Shown here one piece after another: positions 15,176 to 23,680 of a stretch of DNA of 32,786 nt; position 1 is the stretch's first letter; every line of letters begins with the position of its first letter. The translations under genes and the position numbers were made by a program. The stretch comes from Planctomycetota bacterium (lineage in GTDB: Bacteria > Planctomycetota > Phycisphaerae > UBA1845): positions 1 through 32,786 of the forward strand of contig JAJRSR010000280.1 of assembly GCA_024278695.1 (NCBI GenBank), in the 5' to 3' direction. A model generated the notes under the pieces. It made no database searches. It was not told the origin of the DNA and worked only from the letters and a program-made list of their open reading frames with translations.

Positions 15176-16912
15176 TTATCCTTCTCGCATTTTCTGCACG
15201 CATTTTCTCAGTGCGGGTAGTGTCAGGCAGTTCGCGATGTCGCTCTTTACGGCTCCGGCGCGGCGGGCTGTGGCTATGCCGTGACGTAGTTGGTCTAGCC
15301 CCTGCGTGCGGTGGGCGTCGGTGTTGATTGAGAGCATCACGCCTGCGGCGATCGCCTGTCTAGCGTGGTCATCTTTCAGATCCAGCCGCATCCAGTTCGC
15401 GTTGATCTCCAAGAACGTGCCGGTTCTCGCGGCCGCCTCGATGACCTGACGCATGTCGATCTCCATCGGCGCGCGGCGTTGGATAAGCCGACCCGTAGGG
15501 TGGCCGATCACGCATACGTTCGGGTTCTCGATCGCGGCGATCGTTCGTTCTGTCGGGCTGAGTTTTTTCGATTTGTCAGCTTTGCCCATAGCGGCGTGGA
15601 CGCTGGCGACCACCCAATCGCACTGCGCGAGAAGATCATCCGGATAGTCGAGCGAACCGTCGGGTAGGATGTCGCACTCAGTGCCCACAAGAATCGTGAT
15701 GCCCCGCACCTGCTTGTTGGCATCACGAATAGCCTGGATGTGTTGCGTCATCCGCTCGACCGATAGTCCGTTGGCGATGGTTGAGCTTTTCGAGTGGTCG
15801 CAAATGGCGATGTAGTCGTACCCGCGTGTGAGCGCCGCCCGGGCCATTTCCTCGATCGTATTTTTCCCGTCGCTGGCCACGGTGTGCATGTGTAGGTCGC
15901 TGCGGATATCGTCGAGCGTCACAAGCTTCGGCGATTCTTTCAGGTCAAACTCACCACGATCCTCGCGCAGCTCCGGTGGGATCATCGGCAATCCTAGCTG
16001 CTCGTAGATGTCCGCCTCCGTCTCGCCGGCGATGCGGTCTTCACCGTCGTGCAGCCCGTATTCATTGAGCCGCCATTTGTTCTTGATGGCGCGTTCGCGC
16101 AGGCGGATGTTGTGTTCCTTGGAACCGGTGAAATACTGCAGCGCCGCGCCAAACGACGCGGGCGCCACCACGCGAAGGTCGATCTGCAACGCCCTGTCCG
16201 TTTCGATCTCCACCGTGACCGAGCCTTTGGTGCCACCGGATGCCAATACCCGCTTCACCTCTTCAAACTCAGTAAAGGCTTTGATAATGGCCGCTCCGTC
16301 TTGCGCCTGACAGAGGATATCAATGTCACCGATGGTTTCGAGCCCGCGCCGCAGCGAGCCGGCAATCTCCACCCGCGTCACGCCCGGAAGCGCCCCGATG
16401 CGTTCGGCGAAACTCTCACCGATCGGCAGAGCTACGCCGCGCGGCGTGCGATCACCGCTTGTTTCCAAAAAGGCAATCCCCTCAGCAATTTTTTTCACGC
16501 TCGCAGCACCCAGCCCGGGCAGCTCGGCCAGCTTTCCGGAGGCGACGGCTTTTTTCAGATCTTCGAGCCCGCCCACGCCCAGCTCTCGATGGGCGAGCGC
16601 TATTTTTTTTGGCCCGAGTCCGGGAATATCCAGCAGGCGCGGCAGCCCGCTCGGGAGTTTCTCGCTCAAAGCGTCCAGGACATCGATACGGCCCGTTTCA
16701 AGGTAGGTGACAATCCGCTCGGCCGTACCCTTGCCGACCCCGGAGAGCTCAGTCAGGCGTTTTTCTGAGGCGAGCGTGGCGATGTCCTCGGCGCAGTTCT
16801 TCACACTGCGGGCGGAGCGACGGTAAGCGTTAATGCGAAACACGTCGGCCCCGTCGATCTCCATCAGATCGGCGATGCGCTCAAACAGTTTGACGAGATC
16901 GGCATTGACCAT
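15176..16912 (-). CDS. polX: Family X DNA polymerase with C-terminal PHP domain
   Basis: 578 residues from ATG 16912 (MVNADLVKLFERIADLMEIDG), the normal PolX length; the ORF extends to 17116, but that part overlaps the neighbouring gene and looks random. N-terminal helix-hairpin-helix pieces ('ELSGVGKGTAERIVTYLETG', 'LLDIPGLGPKKIALAH', 'ELPGLGAASVKKIAEGI') are followed by the nucleotidyltransferase core with catalytic Asp residues in GDIDIL and 'LQIDLRVV'. The PHP domain follows, with metal-binding motifs DLHMHTVASDG, CDHSKS, 'VASVHAAM', IGHPTGR and NTDAH. The enzyme fills short gaps in base-excision and end-joining repair, and the PHP domain usually supplies 3'-5' exonuclease or AP-processing activity. 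All metal ligands I can check are present. It is a single gene; the next gene upstream ends 125 bases away. Confidence 0.95.
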   Translation of the reverse strand: MVNADLVKLFERIADLMEIDGADVFRINAYRRSARSVKNCAEDIATLASEKRLTELSGVGKGTAERIVTYLETGRIDVLDALSEKLPSGLPRLLDIPGLGPKKIALAHRELGVGGLEDLKKAVASGKLAELPGLGAASVKKIAEGIAFLETSGDRTPRGVALPIGESFAERIGALPGVTRVEIAGSLRRGLETIGDIDILCQAQDGAAIIKAFTEFEEVKRVLASGGTKGSVTVEIETDRALQIDLRVVAPASFGAALQYFTGSKEHNIRLRERAIKNKWRLNEYGLHDGEDRIAGETEADIYEQLGLPMIPPELREDRGEFDLKESPKLVTLDDIRSDLHMHTVASDGKNTIEEMARAALTRGYDYIAICDHSKSSTIANGLSVERMTQHIQAIRDANKQVRGITILVGTECDILPDGSLDYPDDLLAQCDWVVASVHAAMGKADKSKKLSPTERTIAAIENPNVCVIGHPTGRLIQRRAPMEIDMRQVIEAAARTGTFLEINANWMRLDLKDDHARQAIAAGVMLSINTDAHRTQGLDQLRHGIATARRAGAVKSDIANCLTLPALRKCVQKMREG

Positions 16913-17037
16913 GCGTACAGTGTACCGCAGAGCGAACGCACGGGCGAGACGAGGGGAAGGAACAAACGAACCAATCGCGTCGCCTGCCAGCTTGAATACC
17001 CGTGCGCTGAGTCCCCCTCCGGGAGCACCTGCAAAGA

Positions 17038-17820
17038 CTAGGCGGCGACGGGTTGGCGGCGCAGGAGCACCGTACCGAAGATGGCAAGCATCATCGACAT
17101 CGCCACCAATCCCCACGTAGAGGCTGCAGGAACTGGGACGGTGTATACGATCCGTAACGAGGGTCGGTCTGCCGGGTTCGGCGTCTCGCGGCTGTCGAAA
17201 CGCTTGGCCGAACCTGTGAAAGACTCTTCACCAAGTGCGAGCCACCCGAAGTTGCTGGCCGGGCTGGTTCGCCATTGCTCCACGTCGGCCAGGAGTGCCG
17301 GAGTCGAAGCCCATGTGTACGTCCCGAGCCCGATGACAATGGCGATGGCGCTTTCCGTAGCGCTGAAATCTCCGCCGGCGCTGGTCCAAGCGGCGGTGTT
17401 GAAGAAACGGTGCAGCCAGGTGGCATCATTCGCTGCGGAAGGAGCGCCGGTGCCTTCTTCGCCGGTGGCGTCGGAGGTGCCCTCGCCCCAATCGGCAAGG
17501 ACGCGGTGCAACGAGATGACCGTCGCGCCTTCGATGGTGCGCGACATGTTCATGGTCAGGGCGACATCAACAATCGTGGCACCGGAAGGCAGGGCCGCCG
17601 CAACGTCAAACTTCAGCACAGCCCGACGTAGTGATTGCCCGTCCGGTTGGTTGGTCCGACCAGCGAAAAGATACTGTCCCGCGCCATTGCTTAGCGCCCC
17701 GGTCGCGTCTTCAAACAACGTATTGTCGCTCACGGGCGCGAGCGTGACGACCTCGGCCTGCGCTGCGGTAGAAACGGCAGCCAACAGAACGAAGCCAAGT
17801 AACTGAAATCGAATGAACAT
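17038..17820 (-). CDS. Exported DNRLRE-domain-like protein with C-terminal sorting tail (IPTL/PEP-CTERM-like)
   Basis: 260 residues. Signal peptide MFIRFQLLGFVLLAAVSTAAQA is cleaved before about residue 23. The body is all-beta and resembles the DNRLRE jelly-roll: 'LAPVSDNTLFEDATGALSNGAG', 'LFAGRTNQ', 'RRAVLKFDVAAALPSGATIVDVALTM', 'ISLHRVLADWGEGTSDATGEEG', then 'FGWLALGEESFTGSAKRFDSRE' and 'RPSLRIVYTV'. The end is a sorting signal: PVPAASTWGLVAMSMMLAIF, a membrane span, then RRQ. It resembles the VPTLSEWG/IPTL-CTERM class recognised by exosortase-type systems. Probably an extracellular or surface structural protein, function otherwise unknown. It is the last of three exported-protein genes on this strand. 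Confidence 0.8.
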   Translation of the reverse strand: MFIRFQLLGFVLLAAVSTAAQAEVVTLAPVSDNTLFEDATGALSNGAGQYLFAGRTNQPDGQSLRRAVLKFDVAAALPSGATIVDVALTMNMSRTIEGATVISLHRVLADWGEGTSDATGEEGTGAPSAANDATWLHRFFNTAAWTSAGGDFSATESAIAIVIGLGTYTWASTPALLADVEQWRTSPASNFGWLALGEESFTGSAKRFDSRETPNPADRPSLRIVYTVPVPAASTWGLVAMSMMLAIFGTVLLRRQPVAA

Positions 17821-18033
17821 GATGCGCCCCTTGATTGCCCGAGTTCCAGTGCTTGTCGCCTACGTACTCGGGCTCCCCGATTAGTTGTATCGTGAGCCCC
17901 CGTTCCGACCGCCGCCTTCGCTTTCCCCGGCGACGCGTGGCACTGTAGCACAAACCCCCAAGCATTACGACTGAAATCTGTCTCGGGCATGGCTGGGCAC
18001 GACAAAAACGGCAATGTTGGCTCGGACAGCGCG

Positions 18034-18699
18034 TTACGGTGCTGCCGTGAAAACTCGCTGCATCTCCGCGTAGTCGTTGAGGTCCACGTCATTGTCAGCA
18101 TCAGTATCAAACACGCTACAGGTCGCGGTTACGCCTGGGCCGTCTAGCGACGCGGTGAAGCCCGGGTAATCGTCCAACATGACACCACCGTCGCAGTCGA
18201 GGTCTCCGGAAGCGCACGGGCCAACGGAAACGTAGTGAATGGCGTCATCCAGGTTGATCCAGCCTACGTTTTCAGCCCAGACATAACCGGAAAACAGACG
18301 GTCACAGGCAGAGAATCGCGCACGATCACCGCCCAGGACGGCCGTGTCAAAGTTGACCCAACCGATGTTCTCGCCCCAGGCTTTTCCGAAGAGTTCTCCG
18401 GTTACGGGATCGATGTTCACGCCGAAGGTGGATGAATCGCTAAGGTCGTTGACGTAGGGGCCGCCGCCGTTGCCCATGTTGATCCAGCCGACATTTTCCG
18501 CCCAGGCAAAGCCCGAAAGATGATCGAGTGCGACGATGACGCCGTCTCCGATGGTCGGCACGTCACCGCGCCAGTTGATCCACCCGACGTTCTCTCCCCA
18601 AGTAAATCTCTGTGCGGCGTCGATATTGGAAGAAGACGACGGCACACCCGCCACGGCCACCGTGCCGATGACCAATAATGAAAACAACGCTCGATACAT
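18034..18699 (-). CDS. Exported WAENVGWIN-repeat protein with C-terminal dockerin-like module
   Basis: 221 residues from ATG 18699, which has AGGAG with an 8-base spacer; the ORF-track GTG at 18708 overlaps that Shine-Dalgarno sequence. The signal peptide (MYRALFSLLVIGTVAVAG) is followed by four tandem copies of a ~40-50-residue unit centred on FTWGENVGWINWRG, FAWAENVGWINMGN, KAWGENIGWVNFDT and YVWAENVGWINLDD. The C-terminus carries two EF-hand-like calcium loops of dockerin type: GDLDCDGGVMLDDYPGF and DTDADNDVDLNDYAEMQ. In planctomycetes such modules are common on secreted proteins and do not imply a cellulosome. Role unknown; the repeats suggest a small beta-rich surface or binding fold. 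Confidence 0.85.
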   Translation of the reverse strand: MYRALFSLLVIGTVAVAGVPSSSSNIDAAQRFTWGENVGWINWRGDVPTIGDGVIVALDHLSGFAWAENVGWINMGNGGGPYVNDLSDSSTFGVNIDPVTGELFGKAWGENIGWVNFDTAVLGGDRARFSACDRLFSGYVWAENVGWINLDDAIHYVSVGPCASGDLDCDGGVMLDDYPGFTASLDGPGVTATCSVFDTDADNDVDLNDYAEMQRVFTAAP

Positions 18700-18839
18700 G
18701 ACTGACACTCCTGCCTTTATGCAAAAAGTTTGCCCGAGGTCCGTGGCTTCTGCGCCCGCTGCACTTTGGGAAGACCCCGACCATTGTCAGGGCGAGCCCC
18801 CTGAACCTGAAAAGCTGGTCCATCGTGTCATCATGATAC

Positions 18840-19979
18840 CTACTCGAAGACGAAGTTCGCCCAGGGATTGCTTGACGTAATGATCACGTTTGGCGTCGCA
18901 GAATAGTCGAAAATCTCCCCAACCTTGTTATTCAATGCGATATCGTAGTCCGTATCGTTTCGGGCGGCGCTGTTCTTGATAATGAAGTTATAGAACCCCG
19001 TGCCACCGATTCCGGTGACGTTTTGCTGCACGCTGTTCCCCTCAATACGGGTTCTCCGCCCACTAACGTTGATACCGGTCGCGTTATCATTACAACTGTT
19101 TCCTAGGATGATCGCGTTAAAACCCGCCTGAATCCCATCGCCGCCGTTGGCGCGACAGACGCAATGATGTACACCGCCGCCAATTGAGATGACGATGCCG
19201 TGACCGGCGTTGGTTTCCGCCGTGCAGTTGTTCACGACGCTGCCGTTTCCTGCGTAAATCCCATCAGCCGCTGTAGAGCCAGAGGCTGCGCACCCTTCAA
19301 TGGTGCTGGTAAAGACCGAGTAGATGCCAGTGCCGTTGTTGTTTCTGGCCGTGCATTCCTTGACCGTGCCGGAGCCTAGATAAATACCATGCCCACCGTT
19401 TCCGATGGCGGTACAACCTGTGACGATATTGGCATACCCCAGCCAGAATCCGCGACCCACGTTCCCAGCCGCCGTGCAGTTGCTAACGACACACCCCTCG
19501 CCCGTACCCAGACCCCTGTGGCCTGCCGCTGCATCGGTTCCGTTATTCATTAGGGTCAGATTTTCAAAGCGGGACTTGGAGGTGGAGCCCGCGAAAATGC
19601 CATGCTGCGGCCAGCCGCGTACGGTACCATTTCTGATTGTGATGTTCTCTTGCAGGTTAAAGACCATAATGCCCGTGCCCGTACCTCCCGAGAGCGTAAA
19701 TCCCATGAGGTCAAGTGTGACATCGTTGCTCGAAATGGAGATTCCATTGCCCGCCGTCGTAATGTTCTCCGCGAGGTAGTAGGAACCCGGCGACGAGATG
19801 ATCAGGGGCAGATCAGCCGCGCGGATGGCCGTTCGCGGCTCCACCTCGGCTAGTGTTTTCATCGTCGGAGCCACCGGTCCCGCCGGCGGGTCGAGGCTAC
19901 CGGCGAGCGATAGTGAGTCCAAGCCCAGGATCGCACCAAGGCACGCGATAGCACAGACGGTATTTATTCGTTTAGGCAC
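18840..19979 (-). CDS. Exported right-handed parallel beta-helix (NosD/PbH1-type) protein
   Basis: 379 residues with GTG 19979 as start (GGAGG 8 bases upstream); a GTG at 19982 is also possible, and the ORF-track TTG at 19994 overlaps the Shine-Dalgarno region. The N-terminal hydrophobic signal (RINTVCAIACLGAILGL) is followed by the linker 'PTMKTLAEVEPRTAIRAADLPLIIS' and 'PGSYYLAENIT', a leader I associate with planctomycete secreted beta-helix proteins. About ten short coils follow, of the form N/G-C-T-A-x-x-N-x-G-x-G-I ('VVSNCTAAGNVGRGFWLG', 'IVTGCTAIGNGGHGIYLG', 'VKECTARNNNGTGIYS'). The regular Asn/Cys ladder indicates a solenoid. Catalytic residues of a lyase or epimerase are not obvious, so activity is unknown. 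Confidence 0.83.
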   Translation of the reverse strand: MPKRINTVCAIACLGAILGLDSLSLAGSLDPPAGPVAPTMKTLAEVEPRTAIRAADLPLIISSPGSYYLAENITTAGNGISISSNDVTLDLMGFTLSGGTGTGIMVFNLQENITIRNGTVRGWPQHGIFAGSTSKSRFENLTLMNNGTDAAAGHRGLGTGEGCVVSNCTAAGNVGRGFWLGYANIVTGCTAIGNGGHGIYLGSGTVKECTARNNNGTGIYSVFTSTIEGCAASGSTAADGIYAGNGSVVNNCTAETNAGHGIVISIGGGVHHCVCRANGGDGIQAGFNAIILGNSCNDNATGINVSGRRTRIEGNSVQQNVTGIGGTGFYNFIIKNSAARNDTDYDIALNNKVGEIFDYSATPNVIITSSNPWANFVFE

Positions 19980-20467
19980 CACTCTCTCCTCCAAGTCAGT
20001 ACAAGGTGTAGAACAAGCTTTCGGAAGTGTTGACGTACTTTGACGATCGTCACCCCTCCCCCACGTTTCGTTGCCCCTTCCTTAGCCCCAACCAAAGCCA
20101 AGAGAAGAAAGGAACAAGAATCTATGCGAGTGTAGCCGGACAACACGCGCTATTCAAGACGTGTGCTTGATGAAACCGTTGCGTTTATAGGGTGTTCTCG
20201 CAAACACGGCCGTGAATCCACATGAAAGACAAAGCCATTCAAAGTGGAATACGAAAAAGTGATTCAGTGCCGCGTCCGAAAACTTCGCAGGCTTCTCGGT
20301 AAGAACTACGGGCAGTCGAACAGTGCCAATACAAGTCGCATGACCACGCTACGTCTCCTCAGACAATCATTTTGAACGTCTACTGTTGGTATCGAGTCAG
20401 AGTCACACCCGGAACACCCACCCACACTTGCAAAGCCGGTTAGCCTAATCCGCTCAACCAGCCGCGG
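19980..20467. other. Intergenic region upstream of the beta-helix gene
   Basis: 488 bases, visibly richer in A/T than the genes around it. No ORF or structured element that I can support. It should contain the promoter of the minus-strand gene 18840-19979. Nothing further seen. Confidence 0.5.
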
Positions 20468-20953
20468 TCAAAACGGTCCGAAGATGGCTAGTGCCACATC
20501 TACAGCGCCGACCAACAGCGCGCCGGACACGATGTCTTTTCGGGGTGGTTGAGGCAATCGCTCGCGGGCCCACTCGGGCAGGCTTCCGGCGCGGAGCACG
20601 CCAAGCCCCATCAAGATAGCCATCGCCCCTAAAATCCCCGCGACGATGCGAAAAAACGAAACCGACATGCCGGTCCTCACGATGACGCAGAGGATCAGCA
20701 GAAGCAAACCGCCACACGCCCCTTTTAAGCCAAACGCAGCCCAGTTGTTCGCGTCTTCGACCTCTAGCATACGTCGCTTGATGGCCGCAACGCGATCGTG
20801 CCATTCCTTTCGGACAAACACCTGGCCACATTCCGGACAACGCTCAGACACGGCACCGGTCAGGTCATAACCGCACCCCACACAAAACGGCGGCGCGTCT
20901 TGCGATCGCGGTGGCCCGCTCATCTGCTCAAGCTCGGAAGGGTTTATCGGCAT
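20468..20953 (-). CDS. Small zinc-ribbon membrane protein
   Basis: 161 residues from ATG 20953, with GGGAG 8 bases upstream (the ORF track begins at TTG 20977). The N-terminal zinc ribbon FCVGCGYDLTGAVSERCPECGQVF has two CxxC knuckles, and the basic helix 'RKEWHDRVAAIKRRMLEVEDANN' follows. Three hydrophobic segments come next: 'GLKGACGGLLLLILCVIVRTG', 'FRIVAGILGAMAILMGLGVL' and 'IVSGALLVGAVDVALAIFGPF'. The zinc ribbon resembles that of 22635-23558, so the two may be distant paralogues. Function unknown. It is 66 bases downstream of the potassium channel gene on the same strand. Confidence 0.75.
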   Translation of the reverse strand: MPINPSELEQMSGPPRSQDAPPFCVGCGYDLTGAVSERCPECGQVFVRKEWHDRVAAIKRRMLEVEDANNWAAFGLKGACGGLLLLILCVIVRTGMSVSFFRIVAGILGAMAILMGLGVLRAGSLPEWARERLPQPPRKDIVSGALLVGAVDVALAIFGPF

Positions 20954-21019
20954 GTGCAACGCTCCCCATGGCACCAAACCGCCCGCAGCACCGGCGCGTC
21001 ACCGCCGACGCGGCGTGGT

Positions 21020-22030
21020 CTACTCGTTCGAAGTTTCCAAGGCGCTGAGACGTTCCGAGATGCCGACCGGACCGACCAAGATCAGCGTGTCGCCGTGGTC
21101 GATAACTGAATCGGGCTCAGGGCTGTACAGCGTATCGCCGGCTACACGTTGAATCGCCACAACACTTCCACCGGTGATGCCCCTCACGTTCGAGCCCCGC
21201 AACGTCTTCCCCGCCAGCGTAGATGCCTCACCCACACGGTACTCGTCCATCTCCAATTCCACGCCCTCGCTTACCGTCTCGACAAAATCAACGACGTTGG
21301 GTCGCGTCAGCAACGCGGCCATCTTGCGCGCGCCGATGATGGGCGGGCAGATCACGCGCGTGGCACCCGCGCGACGAAGCTTGGCCTCCGTGGATGGATA
21401 CTCCGCACGAGCGATGATACGCAGATCCGGCTTGATCGCACTGGCCGTCAAGGTGATGTAGACGTTGTCCGCATCATGTGGTAGCGTCGCCACGAGCGCG
21501 GCCGCCCGCATCAAACCCGCCTGAAGCAACACCTCCTCCGACGTCGCATCACCAACGATGTACGGGATGTTCGCCTCTTTGAGCTGGCGGATCTTGTCGT
21601 CGTGGGGCTCGATCACGACAGATTGGTACCCCTGCTTGCGAAGCTCTCGAACGACCAAAGAGCCCGTTCGACCGTACCCGCACAGGACAATGTGATTCCC
21701 AAGCTGACTGATCTCTCGCATCAGTTTCTTCCTCTCACGCTCTGAACGAAGCTCACCGCTGACGATCAGCGCAATGAGCGACGTGAATGCATAGGATACG
21801 GTCGCAATGCCGAATGTGATGACTCCGATGGTCCAGATTCGCGTCCGAGGCGACAACGGCCAGATTTCACTGTAGCCAACTGTCGAAACCGTAATGACCG
21901 TCATGTACGCCGCTTCGCTGAAGCTGGGGTTGTTCGGGGGTTCTTCCAGCAACATATAGCCAGCCGTGCCAACCAGCAGAACGGCGACAACCGCAAGCGT
22001 GGCGACCAACAATCGCTGTGCCGGTGACAA
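21020..22030 (-). CDS. Two-TM potassium channel with cytoplasmic TrkA-N/TrkA-C (RCK) domains
   Basis: 336 residues if started at TTG 22030 (GGAGG with 8-base spacer, product LSPAQRLLVATLAVVAVLLVG); the ORF to 22339 adds a poor leader. TM1 spans about 7-27, the pore helix and selectivity filter are at about 36-55 (TVGYSE, filter TVGY at 50-53), and TM2 is about 66-90. An RCK N-domain follows: nucleotide-binding 'HIVLCGYGRTGSLVVREL', 'VVIEPHDDKIRQLKEANIPYIVGDATSEEVL', 'VATLPHDADNVYITLTA'. The C-terminal TrkA-C domain is 'GEASTLAGKTLRGSNVRGITGGSVVAI'. The filter has SE after TVGY rather than the common GD. Likely a ligand-gated K+ channel of the MthK/Kch type in the inner membrane. A homotetramer is expected from the family. 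Confidence 0.9.
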   Translation of the reverse strand: MSPAQRLLVATLAVVAVLLVGTAGYMLLEEPPNNPSFSEAAYMTVITVSTVGYSEIWPLSPRTRIWTIGVITFGIATVSYAFTSLIALIVSGELRSERERKKLMREISQLGNHIVLCGYGRTGSLVVRELRKQGYQSVVIEPHDDKIRQLKEANIPYIVGDATSEEVLLQAGLMRAAALVATLPHDADNVYITLTASAIKPDLRIIARAEYPSTEAKLRRAGATRVICPPIIGARKMAALLTRPNVVDFVETVSEGVELEMDEYRVGEASTLAGKTLRGSNVRGITGGSVVAIQRVAGDTLYSPEPDSVIDHGDTLILVGPVGISERLSALETSNE

Positions 22031-22264
22031 TGTGCTTTCCTCCGCGGCGCTGCCGCCACCTTCCCTGATGACCGGTTCGAGTGTACCCTGAGCACGGTGA
22101 ACTGCAACGCATCGTGCAGTTTGGGCTAAGACCCGACCGAGGCTGCGCCGATAGACTCGAGAGGGGTTGGCTGCTCCGGATGCTGGACTGGTGTTGGTCG
22201 AAAACGCTGGACGGTGCGGCAGCGTCAGGCAACAACAATAGATTTCACACGGAATGAGAAAGAA

Positions 22265-22477
22265 ATGGGTAAGGATCGAGATCATTCGTCGCAACGGTTT
22301 CACGACCGCGAACAGCGAGCCAAGGACTACCAAAAACAACTCCCCGGCGAGGACGACGCACCACTGCCCCCCCCGGTAGAGCCGATTAAAGCCGACGAAA
22401 ACCCTGACCGCAACGACCCCTGCTCATGCGGCAGCGGCAAGAAGTTCAAGAAGTGTTGCGGCAAGGCTGGCGGTTAG
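22265..22477 (+). CDS. Small SEC-C motif protein
   Basis: 70 residues, [20 protein letters not shown] ... [21 protein letters not shown]. The charged, probably helical N-terminal half leads into a C-terminal SEC-C zinc-binding motif (C-x-C-x8-C-C, basic in between), the same small domain that ends SecA. In free-standing form it probably binds zinc and ribosome, nucleic acid or protein partners; no specific function can be assigned. The upstream start at 22214 has a weak leader, so ATG 22265 is preferred despite a weak Shine-Dalgarno sequence (GAGAAAG). Divergent from the potassium channel gene. Confidence 0.75.
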   Translation: MGKDRDHSSQRFHDREQRAKDYQKQLPGEDDAPLPPPVEPIKADENPDRNDPCSCGSGKKFKKCCGKAGG

Positions 22478-22501
22478 GCCATCAGACTCCCGTCGGGCCA
22501 A

Positions 22502-22547
22502 GGGTGGTCCATAGCTTTAGCCGTGTGGGGACACGAATCGGTCCCCA
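22502..22547. repeat. REP-like repeat, diverged copy of the element at 30955
   Basis: GGGTGGTCCATAGCTTTAGC begins at 22502 and lines up with GGGTGGCCCGTGGCTTTAGC at 30955. The similarity continues through CCGTG-(K)GGG-AYACGAATC. Within it, TGGGGAC (22526-22532), loop ACGAATCG and GTCCCCA (22541-22547) form a perfect 7-bp hairpin. It sits in the 157-base gap between the convergent SEC-C and zinc-ribbon genes. Confidence 0.6.
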
Positions 22548-22634
22548 TCGACTCACACACCCGCAATCCACACCCCTGGGGATAACTCAGCCTATTCAGA
22601 GGTGCGCCTTCAGACCGGTGATCCACCTCGCATG

Positions 22635-23558
22635 TCAGACTGAAAACGCGGCACCAACAAACAACGCGATAATCAGCAAGTACAAACCGACCAGCAATAC
22701 GATCGGCCAAAGCACGGCTATCGCCGCGAGCCAGCCTGTCGTACCGTGGACCGTCTTCACCCCGTTAATCAGAATCACAATCTGCCACACACCCGCCACC
22801 GACCCACCACAAATAGGGACGCCATACATCACATAGGTGCCGAAGCTGTAGAGCGTCGTCCGAAAGGTTGTGCCCATCGGTTGACACTGTGGCACCGAGA
22901 TGGCCAACGCAGCCTGGATCGCCAACGTCCAAATCCCACCAACCGCAAGCGGCCCGAACAACGGCATCACGAGCGCCATAAACCCATACATGATCGCGAA
23001 AAGCCAAACCGGGAACACAGCCCCCGGTGGCGGTGGCGGTGCCGCTCCACCCGGAAGCGACAACGCATTTTGAACAACCCCCGATGAAAAGGCCCACATC
23101 ATAAGAAACTGCATGAACATCGACGGAACCATGCCGATGTAGGACGATATCATCGCAAACAGCCACGCCTCTCGCGTCGAGCGACCGACGTGCTCACGGT
23201 AGAACGAGGTCGGCCGAAGCGCCGTCTGCTTGAACGTCCGCCACCACGCCGGCCACAATCCGTGCAGCTTGCGGTTATCCCAAACCGACCCGATCCAGCC
23301 CAACGCATCGTCACGCTCCGGCACGACGCGAAGCTCTTGCAGTGACACGTCCGTCCCGCAACCGGCGCAGGCAAACGCACGCGGCACGGGCAAACCGCGA
23401 TCGTCATTGCCAAAGTAGGCCTGATCACAATGCGGGCAGTGAAACGACACGGCACCCGGTTCAAAGCGGTACGCCTCCGTGTCAAAACCCTGCCCACACT
23501 CCGGACAATGGGCGCGAGTCAGATGAAACAAAAGGTAATCGCAATGTCGGCACCGCAT
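22635..23558 (-). CDS. Zinc-ribbon membrane protein with Yip1-like multi-TM domain
   Basis: 307 residues from ATG 23558 (MRCRHCDYLLFHLTRAHCPECG). It has two consecutive zinc ribbons: C3/C6 with C18/C21, then FHCPHCDQ with FACAGCGTD. A linker ('WWRTFKQTALRPTSFYREHVGRS') is followed by about five hydrophobic segments from about residue 130 ('AWLFAMISSYIGMVPSMFMQFLMMWAF', 'VWLFAIMYGFMALVMPLFGPLAVGG', 'TTLYSFGTYVMYGVPICGG', 'IAVLWPIVLLVGLYLLIIALFVG'). A proline-rich stretch (AAPPPPPG) lies between the first two. Yip1-like organisation is an impression. The ORF-track start at 23600 has no better Shine-Dalgarno sequence. Function unknown. Confidence 0.78.
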   Translation of the reverse strand: MRCRHCDYLLFHLTRAHCPECGQGFDTEAYRFEPGAVSFHCPHCDQAYFGNDDRGLPVPRAFACAGCGTDVSLQELRVVPERDDALGWIGSVWDNRKLHGLWPAWWRTFKQTALRPTSFYREHVGRSTREAWLFAMISSYIGMVPSMFMQFLMMWAFSSGVVQNALSLPGGAAPPPPPGAVFPVWLFAIMYGFMALVMPLFGPLAVGGIWTLAIQAALAISVPQCQPMGTTFRTTLYSFGTYVMYGVPICGGSVAGVWQIVILINGVKTVHGTTGWLAAIAVLWPIVLLVGLYLLIIALFVGAAFSV

Positions 23559-23680
23559 GACGAGATCGTAACCGAACGACCCAGTCTCGGCGAACCTCAC
23601 GCGCGCGGGTCTACGCCTCAGGCGGCATGGTCCGCGCCAGTTTGCCGGCCCGACCTGGCACCCGGCATCCAGTGCGGACG

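Noticed and set aside
14807-15220. 137-aa + strand ORF
   Set aside because: Runs through the nested inverted repeat and into polX antisense; not a gene.
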